From: Aphelenchoides besseyi
Taxonomy: Eukaryota; Nematoda; Chromadorea; Rhabditida; Aphelenchoididae
Assembly (NCBI GenBank): GCA_024699855.1
Contig: JAMPIQ010000001.1
Coordinates: 3,782,001-3,846,000, forward strand
Direction of reading: 5' to 3'
DNA length: 64,000 bases
Shown one piece after another: positions 45,745 through 56,398 of this stretch (position 1 is its first letter; each line of letters starts with the position of its first letter). The translations under genes were made by a program, and so were the position numbers. The notes beneath the pieces are model-generated. The model worked only from the letters and a program-made list of their open reading frames with translations, was not told where the DNA came from and ran no database searches.

Positions 45745-46490
45745 AAACAAGTAGATAAATGAGAAATCAAGCACTACAAGCTTGGAAAACAGTTGAACAC
45801 GCTAACAAAATATTCTCGAAAATAATCGTTGCGAGAATTGTGAGCATTTTGTTAAAATCCGCAAAAATCCACATGTTTTGTCAAATTGACCGCATGTCTC
45901 CGATTACCGCGTTATTGACGATACTCCACAGCCCTCTACTATCTTGAAGCTCACTTTCAACTAATTTGCGAGCTTTATCGACCGGTACATCGTTTTGAAC
46001 ATCGAGCGTGAAATTGGTCAAGAGATCTGATCCGTTTTTGATTTTTCTTGTTTCATCACGAAGACGTTTTGCACCCTATGAAGCACAGTTACCTTGTTCG
46101 TCTTCCTCTAATTTCCATTTTCATCAAAGCACGCAGAAAAGACGGGCATACCGTTTTGAACCATTTCAACGTTAATCGCCAGCCAAAACCCGAATCACAA
46201 CCTGAAGTATTAAACTACCGTCTAGTCGAATGCACATGTTAACGTTACTAGTAATCAAGACGGCTTTGTCTTGCAAATTGACCACCGACACTTTTTCCAA
46301 CGCCTGAATGTTCGTGTTCCATTAACCAACAAGTTTGCTTGTATAACTTACACGAACAACGAGAAAGTAAACAATGTAGGCTCTCACCAGGTACCAAGCA
46401 AAGTTTTGGATCAAAAAAATGCCAACACTAATTGCAATCAACCTGCAAGTATCGCTTGTTTCCAACTACTATTCATCGTAAATTAACCGG
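45745..46490 (-). pseudogene. short-chain dehydrogenase pseudogene, copy 2 (N-terminal half)
   Basis: The minus strand shows a membrane anchor (LIAISVGIFLIQNFAWYL), a normal 46-nt intron, ALEKVSVVNLQDKAVLIT, then after an intron CDSGFGWRLTLK. The cofactor motif TGCDSGFG appears here as TSCDSGFG. A frameshift follows in QNGMPVFSACFDENG, with a stop. Then come AKRLRDETRKIKNGSDLLTN, FTLDVQNDVPVDKARKLVES and LWSIVNNAVIGDM, ending in stops. Similarity stops where the mariner-like element begins. It is a different copy from that at 39.6-40.4 kb because both contain the VNNA block. Confidence 0.72.
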
Positions 46491-47210
46491 TCAGATCGCG
46501 TGTTCGTCCAACGTTTTGGATGTCGACGAAGAAGATCACCCAATCTGAAAGAAGAACAAATAGACGAATTGAATCATTTTTCGTTATTTCACATTTCGGC
46601 AGTGCAATCTGATTGACAAACAAAAAGCGAATGTTTTCGATTTCAGTGTACTGTCGCGTAGAACGCGAAGAAATTCGCGAACATTTGGCTCAGGTGTCTG
46701 ATTGCCCAATGCCTCTCTGACCCGACGTTCTGCGTCCGTCATAATTTGTCCGCCTACTCATTGTGTCTATTATTTTCTTGTTGCTGTTTACGCGGTCGCT
46801 TTACGACCACCTTTTTGCTGTTTTTCCCATTGAGTCGACTCGGTGAGTCCATTTTTGCCATTCAAACGTTTTCTCCTTGGGATCGGACGAACATTTTTTG
46901 TCCCTCGTTTTATTTGCTTTTTGACCAATTTATTTTGGCCAATATCTTCTGTTGATAATTCCGTGTTCCATCGTCTAATTGTAGATTCGTTATTGTTTTC
47001 GTGTTTTGTCCTCTTAGTTTTATTAACAGTTGATGCAAACGGAAGATGTGGGATTGAATGCCGATCTTCTATCGGCCGGGCTTTTTATATCCGTGATCCA
47101 TTAGGATCGCGGACAAATGGAGAATATTCAAAACAAAGTAGACATTCAATTGATAACTGAAAAAAGTAAAGCTTTAAAATTGATTAGAAAACCTAATTTA
47201 AAAAATAGTA
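46491..47210. other. intergenic, no gene seen
   Basis: Only short open frames (for example 46746-46955) without domains. Confidence 0.35.
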
Positions 47211-47980
47211 CAGGGTGTCTCAAAAAAAGGGCAATCGTGCTGTAACTTTTTAATCAGCCATTGTATGAGGATTCTGTAAAAAGAAACTGGGGGTTTTTTG
47301 GCCGCGGAGTCGATTGGTCTAATTTTCTGCCGGATCGGACAAGTCCGCAGGCTGCTATGGACAATTTGTACCTTCAAGCGAGTTTAAAGCTGCGAGTTTT
47401 TGCATAAATTTACAAACGCTGCTTCCCATTCTTCATTTTTGTCTTCCTTTTTAAAAGCGCTGGCGGTATCAATAATCAAAGCGAGGCGAAAATGGCGTGA
47501 CGTCGTTATGTCACTTGATGGATGAACTTGATTACAGATTATTTATAACAATTTAAGATTAAAGATTACAGTTTGTTAACAAGATGTTCAATGTGGCCTC
47601 CGTGTTCCCGTACTATCAAAGCAATGCGCTTAAGAAACTCATTAACCCACAAATTGCACAATGGAATCTTGTGTCCTAGTTCTTCGCATGCTTCCAAAAT
47701 CCGGATTGTCATGAGTGAATTGATAACGACTGACCGTCATAACGAAGACAAAAATGAAGAATGGGAAGCAGCCTTTGTAAATTTATGCAAAAACTTGCAG
47801 CGTTAAACTCCCTTGGAGGTACAAAATTGTCCATAGCAGCCTGCGGACTTGTCCGATCCGGCAGAAAATTAGACCAATCGACTCCGCGGCCAAAAAACCC
47901 CCAGTTTCTTTTTACAGAATCCTCATACAATGGCTGATTAAAAAGTTACAGCACGATTGCCCTTTTTTTGAGACACCCTG
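47211..47980. mobile_element. 770-bp inverted-repeat transposon (mariner-related, non-autonomous)
   Basis: TA duplicates flank the element (47209-47210 and 47981-47982). The ends read CAGGGTGTCTCAAAAAAAGG and its complement. Inverted repeats extend about 240 bp, including GGCCGCGGAGTCGATTGGTC. The central 290 bp on the minus strand encode a transposase C-terminus remnant (ALIVREHGGHIEHLVNKL then stop), the GGHIEHL signature of mariner-like transposases. No catalytic domain is present. Confidence 0.78.
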
Positions 47981-48249
47981 TATAATCATTGATTATAATT
48001 TATTGAATATTGAAATGGAAAAAACAAGCTTAGAATTCAATAACCAATGTATGTAGGATTCAGTGGCTTACGAGTTGTCAATGAGAAAGAAAAGAATCAA
48101 AATTAGCACGGACGACGGCTCTCGGAGCAGTTGATTGTCCCAACGTTTGTCTTCTTGTCGTTGTGCCATCTTTTGCATGTGTCTCCATTTCGATGGATCA
48201 ATGTAAGTTAAGCGTAATATAGTCAGCTTCTTATTATTATATTTTGGCT

Positions 48250-48985
48250 CCTTCAGCACCGTCTCCTATGTCCAAATCCATCGAAAAATGGATGTTTTAT
48301 GCTGTTGGTTTGGCTGGAAAGTCAACCGTGGCGTGTGTCCATCCACGTTATCTCGTTACATTTCGTCACGGAACGCATCTTCTGCTCGAGGTCGGAAGCG
48401 TTACGGAAATCTTTCATGCAGAGAACGAACCCAGTGTAGAAAGCGGATTTGATGTTACCATCGTGAACATTAATTAAAAGTTAGACGTTGCCCTACTTCG
48501 TAGCAAAGAATCAATTGTGAAATAAAGTTGTTGTCGGAATTTTTAATGTTCTTATTTACCGATAATTATTTCTAGGCAGCTCCAACATTGATTGCGGCCG
48601 GAAAATCTGAGATTTACCTTTTGGTGGACTTCGAGCGTATGAGTACTGGATGCCAGCAATTAACGTTCTTAAATGGAATTGTGTATTGCATTTGAGGATA
48701 CTATTTCTACCGTAGTGACAGACCCTTTGTTCCACTCGTGGGACCATTTTATTTGGGAACTGAACATAGTTCTCGAGGAGATTCCGGTAAGTATAATATT
48801 TCCTATTAGTTTAAATCAGTTGTTTTAAAATTTTAGGCGGTGCGTGTTGGAGCTCTCGTGGACTTATCCGAATTAATTACGGGGCAATTTGTATGCCAGA
48901 TTTTGGTTTTACACCTTTTACGACCTCTGAAGCGGACATGTATAGTCGGAAGAATATTATAACACCCGCAGTATATATTGAAGGA
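48250..48985 (+). pseudogene. trypsin-like serine peptidase pseudogene
   Basis: The chymotrypsin-fold pieces appear in order. KSTVACVHPRYLVTFRHGTH holds the catalytic-His region. GFDVTIVNIN and then DVALLRS hold the Asp region, interrupted by an in-frame TAA at 48475-48477. APTLIAAGKSEIYLL and GCQQLTFLNGIV come next, with TGA at 48693-48695. GYYFYRSDRPFVPLVGP follows, then SSRGDSG, a normal intron, and GACWSSRGLIRINYGAICMP. GDSGGAC preserves the catalytic Ser. The 5' end has no signal peptide in frame and the 3' end runs into a palindromic insertion. Two stops argue for a dead copy. Confidence 0.6.
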
Positions 48986-48988
48986 TCT

Positions 48989-49109
48989 CTTACCTGCAGT
49001 TACACTTCGTCTGATCCGATAAACTTGTCCGACGCGTCGGATACAGTGTAACTAGAGTGTAACTAGACACATCGGATCAAACGAAGTGTAACCGCAAGGT
49101 TATGGTAAG
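48989..49109. repeat. imperfect palindrome (foldback) at the end of the peptidase pseudogene
   Basis: The left arm 48989-49020 (CTTACCTGCAGTTACACTTC...GATCCGAT) pairs with 49071-49109 (ATCGGATCAAACGAAGTGTA...GGTAAG). The centre holds a perfect 14-bp palindrome TCCGACGCGTCGGA and a direct repeat AGTGTAACTAG. Confidence 0.65.
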
Positions 49110-49402
49110 AGTTGAGTTTGCTTTATAGCAAAATTAAATTTACATTTTTAGGCTCAATTACATATTAAACAACAAAGTTCTGTACAACTCTTTGGAGTCA
49201 GAGCGTCCAAATGTTGTCTATCAAGCCCTTATTCTCTTAAGGGTACGTAGACAGTTTTTTTTATCAATGTCCAAGCAGGTGGTTCCTTTATTCGATCTCA
49301 AACTTGGGTTAATTAAACCAATAAATGAAGCGAGAATAGTTTGTTTGATTGTATGCAACCGAACGCGTCCGCTTTTATTTTCGACAAGTAAATAGGCGGT
49401 CG

Positions 49403-49421
49403 AGCCCCCCCTTCGGGGGGG
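49403..49421. repeat. C7-TTC-G7 hairpin
   Basis: CCCCCCCTTCGGGGGGG would fold, as RNA, into a very stable stem closed by a C(UUCG)G loop. It stands in an otherwise AT-rich stretch. No coding context. Confidence 0.6.
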
Positions 49422-49912
49422 CCTCCCTTCAATTATTTTTCGAATGAAAAGCGAGCGGCGAGTTATGCTAATTGATTTGCATTGGTATGTGTGATATGTG
49501 ATAAACATGTTGGTTGAAAATTTGCATATGAAAAAAGTAGCTATAAAAGACGAATACGCTGTCAATCAAAATTTTTTGTTGCTCGAGCTATCGGTAGTGT
49601 TGTCAAGTGAATCGAATTGCTGTTGTGGACGAAGAAGTTGTGAGTTTGGTGTCATTTCGTGACTTTTTTGTTGATACGTACTAATTGTTAGTGGTTTTTT
49701 CAGGTCCATTATCGACGATCGTTTCCGTGTGCGTCAATCGACTGCCTTGCGGGATATAACGTTCTTTGCTTGGATTTCGGTAAGTTTGTGTTTTGTCAAC
49801 GCGGTGAGGCGTCTATTCGAGGTGTCGGTGACACAAAACTCGTAAACTATAAATAAGCGCGAAAAACGGAGTTAAAACAAATTTAAGCAGGGAGAGGACA
49901 AAACACTGTCGG

Positions 49913-50125
49913 ATGAAAGAAAGTGGAGGTCGTTCCCAGGCCATGAAGGGGCCCATCCGCGCAATCGATGATTGTACGGATGGGCGTTTTCGGTTTCGTA
50001 CGTCCGATGAATCGAACAGTTCTCCTAAATCTCCGGCAACAAAGAAGAAGTTCGTTCAAATCGAGGTAGAAGGACTTGGCCGCCAAATGTTGTTTGTATA
50101 TGAAAAATTGAGCTTAATTTGTTGA
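49913..50125 (+). CDS. possible small protein, 70 residues
   Basis: Met-led frame preceded by an acceptor-like TTTAAGCAG. Composition is charged (MKESGGRSQAMKGPIRAIDD, then a KKKFVQIEVEGLGR block). No family recognised. It lies just left of the duplicated NYN segment. It could be a real short gene, an exon of an unseen gene, or chance. Confidence 0.25.
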   Translation: MKESGGRSQAMKGPIRAIDDCTDGRFRFRTSDESNSSPKSPATKKKFVQIEVEGLGRQMLFVYEKLSLIC

Positions 50126-50171
50126 ATCATAAAAGAATTTTTATTTGAAATTTGTTTCTTAAGTGTTGTAT

Positions 50172-50661
50172 TTTTATCCTCAATCCAAGTTCTCGGGTAT
50201 TTTTGCCGTTTCGTATTCTTCGATCACGTTTTTGTGGTTTAAATAAAGAATGAACTACGAGTTTATGTTGATGGGAAGCTAATTGTGGTTGTCATTCAGA
50301 ACTAACTGGAAAATGTGGGAAATCGATTCGTTTGTTTTTCAGTTCAAATGTCCAACGAACGTGCACGTGAACGAACCGAAGTGGATTATGATCCATCATT
50401 GTTCATTTATCCAGCGGTATGTTCGACAGTTGGATCCAAATCAATTCTTACAGCCAGACCAAATATCCGCATTTTATACCCGTCGACTGCTTGTAATCGA
50501 GGAATACAAACAAATACAGGATCATAAATAGCAAAGCCAGTAATGTACATTGTTTGTTCAATAAATTATCACTTTTAATTTAACAGAAACTTAATAGCAA
50601 CAACAAATAAAGCGATTTAAACTAAACGTCGAACTTCAAAGAAACGTTTCATGTAGTAAAC
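50172..50661 (+). pseudogene. partial duplicate of the NYN nuclease locus with internal deletion
   Basis: Bases 50172-50500 match 38229-38557 base for base by eye (329 bp), including the CRIB-gene poly(A) signal, the trans-splice acceptor, exon 1, the 37-nt intron and the start of exon 2. At TCGA the sequence jumps to the equivalent of 39357; 50501-50661 then matches 39357-39517 at roughly 91%. The deletion removes about 800 bp, that is everything after the first nuclease strand. The remaining frame is open (RRLLVIEEYKQIQDHK then stop), a 46-residue peptide without a nuclease. Confidence 0.85.
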
Positions 50662-51357
50662 TTGGCCAACGGTCATAGCAATCATAATGAAAGATTCGAA
50701 GACGGACCACATTGTAACACGGAAATTGGTGCTTTCATTGACTAAAATACAAACACGACTATTTTGCAACAGAATCATCAACTTACTCTTCTTGTGTACA
50801 CGATGACGAACCGATAGATAGTCTTGCTCGTGAATGATGCTTTGAAGTTGTTCAGTAAGTTCTTTAAGCATCGACGAAAGCTTCTCGTCATCAGCTGCAA
50901 ATAATTTCAGTTAATTGAAAGCAAAACAGAAGTGTAAACTACTTTCGCCTTTTTGTTCAACACCATTAACAAACGCTCTTGTTTCGGGCAATTTCACTTC
51001 AGACATGAACAATAGACCTTTGGGTGTACGAGATGAGAATTTGTTTCCAAAGCAGAAAGTGTAAATCCCGGCATTTTCCGTGGAAAACGTGTAACGACCG
51101 CTGGTTTCTCGTTCTCCTTTGTACAACGAGTTTCCACTCGGATCAGTGACCTGAAGAGCAATCTGTTAACAAGTGAATTCGCTTCTCATTACCCAGAAAT
51201 CAATGTCCATAAAACCGCCTTCGTACACTTCGAAGGTGACAGTGAATTTGGCTCCAATTGGCAATCGTTCAAAGAAACACGATTCCTCGTTCGAGTCAAG
51301 AGAAAAGTAATAAGAATGACATAGCGGAAGGAAAATAATTGCGAACAAAATGCGCAT
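50617..51357 (-). CDS. p24 cargo receptor, TMED2 type
   Basis: Beta-subfamily p24 protein that couples cargo and coat at ER/Golgi. Start 51357: signal peptide MRILFAIIFLPLCHSY. The GOLD domain reads SNEESCFFERLPIGAKFTV, VYEGGFMDIDFWVTDPSGN, LYKGERETSGRYTFSTENAG, IYTFCFGNKFSSRTPKGLLF. The coiled coil includes LSSMLKELTEQLQSIIHEQD and YLSVRHRVHK. The membrane segment is FESFIMIAMTVGQVYYMKRF and the tail FFEVRRLV carries the FF and dibasic COP motifs. It closely matches vertebrate TMED2 throughout. Its 3' end overlaps the truncated NYN copy on the other strand. Confidence 0.92.
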
Positions 51358-52440
51358 AGTTGACCGTTAGACGACCGAAAAGCGAAATGAATGAAAATCG
51401 AAAATCCGAGTAACTGATTCACGTCAATTGATTAGAACGAATGAGCGCAATATTCTGAAATGTTTGAATTAGAAAATTCGTGATTTTACGTCACCAACCT
51501 TTGTGTAGGTCTAAAAATAAGGTGCAAGTTGAACGAGAGGTTACAACAATCCGCAGTTTTATTTTCATCGGCAGTTGGAGGTCATCTTTTTGGCGCGTTT
51601 GATTTACGAGAATAACAGAGATGCCTTTGAGTGTCGGTCATAATCGTGATGCTAGGAGTGTGGATGGTTATAATTCGATTACAAGGTATTGCTAAGGCAT
51701 GGAAACAGTCTTGGCGGTTCCCCAATAGGTCCTGGGCCATCTAATTGCCCTCATTCAACTTAACAGTCATTTTGCTCGAGGGTTCGTACTCGTCTTTTTG
51801 GTTTGTCAATTTGTCTTCAACCTTTTGCTCTGCGGCAACTCGAAGCATGAGACTGCAGGAAGGAATTCGGACGTCTTTTTCGATCATTTTTTGTCGTTTG
51901 CTTTCGAACGTCACGAACGGACGTTCTGTGCGAGAATTCGCACAAAAAAGCGAATTTCCCGTCTGTATTGTTGGCGAACTGCTGCGATGCAATTTTATAT
52001 TCTCTCGAAACATTTGAGTCTAAAGTGGAAACACTGTCTCTGATTTCGCTAGCTAGTGGAATTTTATTCGATTATGAAGAGCTCAAATGTTACCACTTCA
52101 AATAGTCGACAAAAAGGAATGATGATAATTTATAGTTGAATTCAACAAGCACCTTTCAAATCTTTCGCCGCACCCACGAAGATTCTTTCTAAACGATCTT
52201 AATCACGTGCCTTTGTATGCACCAATGCTCTCGTTAACTGCTCATTTCCAGTCCATCGAAAACTTTCGATTATAAGGCTCTTGTCGTGTAAACGTAATCG
52301 ATTAGATCGAACGCGCCGTTTTCGATCAAAAGACCGCGAGTGCGCTCACTCCTCTTCCTTCGATCGAACATTGCTAGTGCACTTATCAGCGCTTTTGCAC
52401 GTACAACTTTTTGTTTTAGACCACAAATTTTAGTATCGGA
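51358..52440. other. divergent intergenic region
   Basis: Between TMED2 (-) and the nuclear receptor (+). Overlapping open frames on both strands at 51741-52017 carry no recognisable domain. Confidence 0.35.
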
Positions 52441-54643
52441 ATGCCGTCATCCAGTGCGGCAAGTGCCGATGCAGCAGATGGTCTGAAATGTTCGGTTTGC
52501 GGTGAAACGGCCGATGGACAACATTTCGGCGCTTATGCTTGTCGGTAATCAAAATCCTTGAAAGTGGTAATCATAAGATGATTTCAGTGCATGCTGCGCG
52601 TTCTATCGTCGTACCATAGCTCGCAATCTCAAGTACGTGTGTAGATTCAACAATCAATGTGAAATTAGTCAGAGCTATCGATGTCTATGTAGATTTGGGT
52701 TTTAAACGTCAAATAAAAGAGTATTTTCAGGCCGAGCATGCCGTCTAAAGGTGAGAGTTCTTTCAAGCTACAGCAACAAAGAAGCCATTATTCAACAAGC
52801 TCATGAAGTTAAATCGAATGCTACGCGCTTCTTTTGAAGCCAAGTGATTGCTAATGCAACTCTGATTTTATTGTAGAAATGTACTGCCGTTGGAATGAAG
52901 AAGGAAGCTGTTCAAAGAAGTCGAGTACCTGTCGACTCTACTGGAACATCGAGCAAACGCAAACCCACAGCCCAATCACAACCAAATCCAAAACCGCAAG
53001 AGCATGCAGTTAACTTACAGTCACCGCAGAGCAACACAAGTTCTTCGTCTTCAACCTGTCCATTGAAACGACCATTACCCGAATCTTCTCCAACGACAAG
53101 TATTGCTCAACGATTGAAATCATTGCAAGCGATCATGAACAAATCCAAGAAAACAATAATTATCGATGAGAGCAGTTTGCCGCCAACCCATCCAACACTT
53201 TCGAAGATGTTACTCGGATATGAAGAACTGCAGCGATTAAGAGATCTTCAGTTTGCTCGATCCAGTGATATTGCTGGTGTATCTACGCGTACATTTATAG
53301 AAAAAGACGTAAGTGTTTCCTAGTTGTGAATTATGCTTTCGTTTAGTATTTAGGGAAGAATTATACTTTAGCTACCCCGCGCCAAATGACTCATATTGCA
53401 TATCAATCGACTCCACTCGTCGAGTACATCAACAATTACTGAAACACTATAGTGCGGAAATCACTGTATCAAGATACGATAAGACAAACTATCAGTCGCA
53501 ACGCGCTCAGTTCTGTTTAAAAAAAGCACGCGCGCTTTTTTGAGCACAGTGATTTCCGCACGATAGTGTTTCAGTAATTATTGATGTACTCGACGAGTGG
53601 AGTCGATTGAGGTAGGTCTTGAGTCATTTGGCGAGGGGCAGCTATAGTTTTGCCGTAGACATGTCTATATATGTTCACATGATGTATAGTGAAGTTAGTC
53701 ACGTTGCTGAAATGCTCAATCTATTCCACGGATTCACTGATCTTCCTACTCCTGATAAGGTTTGTTTTCGATTTTTCTTTTTTCATCGTTTTTCAGCTTC
53801 TTTTGTTCAAAAGCTTTTGGATTCATTTCACGATTTTGGAGCGTTGTTTTGACACATATCGAGTTCTTGGACCTGACTTGCAAGGTAGTTTAGTACTCCA
53901 TACAGAAACGACATTTCTCAACAGATTATCGAATGGTTTTTTCCGATGGATCGGTGGTGAATGTAATGGAAGACCGAGTGAAAGTTGACGGCGTAACTGA
54001 TTGCGATTCAGCATCTACGGCGTATGTATACAGCAAATGAAGTGCTTAACGAATGAGCTTTTAGTTCGCTTTACTCAATGCTACGACCGTGGTTTCGTTT
54101 GGCCGCCGAATTGCTCTGTCCGTTGGTCAAGCAGGTTCAACCTACGGCCGTTGAGGTATGTTGTTTTCGGAAGAATTTTTATCTAGCGTTTACAGATGAT
54201 ATTTTGCTTCGGAATCATGCTGTATGGTTGTGAAGACCAATTGTCGGCATTATACTCGGAAACACGGACAAGTGAATTGAGCTCCGAAACCTTAAATTTC
54301 ATGAGCTTAATGAAATCGACTTTGTATCACGAGGTATACTTGATGTCTGATAGTACTTAACAGAATTATAGCTCAACGAATATTATCGGGTTGAATTCCC
54401 GGTGCCAAATCTCGTAGAACGTGTGGGTGAATTAATGCGGTTTGTTAAATAGACGATTCAATTTACGTTTATTGGGTTTAAGGTTTATTAGTAAGACGGA
54501 GAGAATGGTGAATTTCCGAAAAGACGATGTAAGTGATCGCACTGTTTTCTGATTATTCAATTGCACTTTAGATCATTTTCACAAAAACATTCAATCTTTT
54601 CAAAGTTGACATTTACTTGGAATCGATTTTCAACGAAGAATAG
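52441..54643 (+). CDS. nuclear hormone receptor, nematode supplementary type
   Basis: Ligand-regulated transcription factor fold. The DNA-binding domain is spread over three exons: GLKCSVCGETADGQHFGAYA, then CRACCAFYRRTIARNLKYVC (P-box region), then RFNNQCEISQSYRCL, then CRACRLKKCTAVGMKKEAVQ. All eight zinc cysteines are present. A Ser/Pro/Gln hinge follows. Ligand-binding-domain exons then read PTLSKMLLGYEELQRLRDLQ, an exon starting at 53347 (YLGKNYTLATPRQM), then VSHVAEMLNLFHGFTDLPTP, LLLFKSFWIHFTILERCFDT, LYSMLRPWFRLAAELLCPLV, and a C-terminus ending LESIFNEE. Between the last two groups sits an inverted duplication (53366-53647) that puts a TGA in the exon. The gene may rely on splicing around it or may be damaged. 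Confidence 0.82.
53366..53647. repeat. inverted duplication of receptor coding sequence (foldback with 78-nt spacer)
   Basis: Arms 53366-53467 and 53546-53647 are reverse complements at high identity. Both contain TCAATCGACTCCACTCGTCG and its complement and run into CAAATGACTCA. The left arm continues the receptor frame (ATPRQMTHIAYQSTPLVEYI); the right arm carries the same sequence reversed (ATPRQMTQDLPQSTPLVEYI on the minus strand). Confidence 0.8.
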
Positions 54644-54846
54644 TTATTGTTACAAAGCAAATTCGTATGCGATTATTAAAAGAGTTAGTTTTTGTATAAA
54701 CTTTATTGTCTTTTTATAAATAAGTTCACAAAATCAAACAAAACACAAATTGACAAAACAAAGATCATATGAATTTTGTTTTGCTAATGATAAATGATAT
54801 GCACACGTATTGAAAATGGCTCAGAGCTGCGAACTCTCGACTTTGT

Positions 54847-56398
54847 TTACAAGTAGGCAAGTAGTAGAAACCGTAAGCTATTGATGATTTTCAATTCTGA
54901 GTCGTGATCACGACTGATTCTCGCTCGTCTTGTTGAACGTGAATCAACGGCATTCGATGACCATTCGGTTGATTCGGCAGTTTGATGTCTCGGCGTGGTG
55001 AATTTAACTGAAAACACGTTCAGTCTCTCTTTACTATCGATGTCAATTACCGTGTTGATTAAGGCGAAACTGTATGTTGTAGTGTTGTGCGTGTTCTGAC
55101 TTGGAATGTATTTGGTACAGCACGGCTTGAAAATCGAACAAAGCATATTGATGAAGGCACCTCGAAAGGCCGGATTAAGTAAACCGTAGACGATTGGATT
55201 CACAGATGCAGAAGTCATACCAATAAGATGACAGTAAATGTACGAGTTTTGTGAGAATTCGATTAAATCGAAAACATTCAGCACGTTGTAGATGTTCATT
55301 GGAGCCCAAGCAATGGCGTAGATCACAACTAGCAGAAGAAGAAGAAACAACGCTTTGCGATTACGTTCGATGAGTACTTGTTTGCGATGTTGATCAACCT
55401 GCAAGTAAACACCATGATGAAATTGGTCTTAAAGTATGAAGTGATATTATTGATAAAAATGAGAACGTTTGTAGAAACCTACCGTTGTGTTGTATTTTAC
55501 ACGCTTACGAATCGTAGAGCCAATTTGTGAGTACGCAAAACCCAATGAAGCCAAAGGAAGAAAGTACTGAATTGCCAGACAGACAAGTGTGTATTCTCGT
55601 CTCGACACGGGCAATCGATGCCACGTACGTTCCAAACAGATCTCCGGTCGATCCATATCACATAATGTGAGCTAAACGCGAACATTGATAGTAGCTGATT
55701 GTTATTTTCACTTACCAATGCATCTATGTTTAATTGGTCCCATGGACTAAAATAAAAACAAATATAATAACAGCTATCTTTCTGTTTGCATACTCGAAAT
55801 TGTCGACTGGTTCAGCCGATACCGCAAAGAAGTAAGGAAGTGCAACGATCAACGACGTCAACCAAACCACCAAGTAGAAAGCAAGCGGTGCTTTCGCAGC
55901 TAAACGCCATTTCACTGGACACAACGTCAACAGGAATCGATCCATTGCGATGAGAACGAGTGTTAAACAAGAAACAAACGTGTTGACCGCTTGAGCAGAT
56001 GCAACCAATTGACATGCAAAGTTTCCGAATGGCCAAAATAAATTAAGAGTCAAGTAGAGAGTGAATGGTGCCGTAATCGTGCACAACATCAGATCAGACA
56101 TTGCGAGATTGACAATAAAGTAGTTTCGTAGATTCCGAAGATGCGGTGTAATCAAGAACGAAATGATGACCAGTAGGCTGAAAGGGACAATCGTTTTGTT
56201 TACCCAATATGAGTGACTTACTTGGCCAAACCGCCGAAAGCACAAACTAGTGAATACAAAAGAATGATTTGACCCGATCCATGTTTGTATTGATAATTGT
56301 TCTAAAAACATATTCATTAGCTTTTTGCATGCAACTTTTTGCAGATTTCGAATTGTTACTTTTATGGGACATAAAATTGATTGCTCCTCGTTTTCCAT
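54847..56398 (-). CDS. rhodopsin-class G protein-coupled receptor, neuropeptide (NPY/RFamide-like) type
   Basis: Seven-span receptor; start 56398 (MENEEQSILCPIK). After a 58-nt intron TM1 reads IILLYSLVCAFGGLANLLVI (GxxxN). TM2 has NYFIVNLAMSDLMLC, then a WPFGNFACQ loop with the conserved Cys. TM3 ends LIAMDRFLL (DRY position is DRF). TM4 is LAFYLVVWLTSLIVALPYFF. The second loop has RPEICLERTWHRLPVSR. TM5 is LVCLAIQYFLPLASLGFAYS, TM6 LLLLLVVIYAIAWAPMNIYN (WAP), and TM7 SASVNPIVYGLLNPAFRGAF (NPxxY). A tail with CCTKY likely bears palmitate. All introns are short. The family resemblance is to NPY/NPF-type receptors; the ligand is not deducible. Confidence 0.88.
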
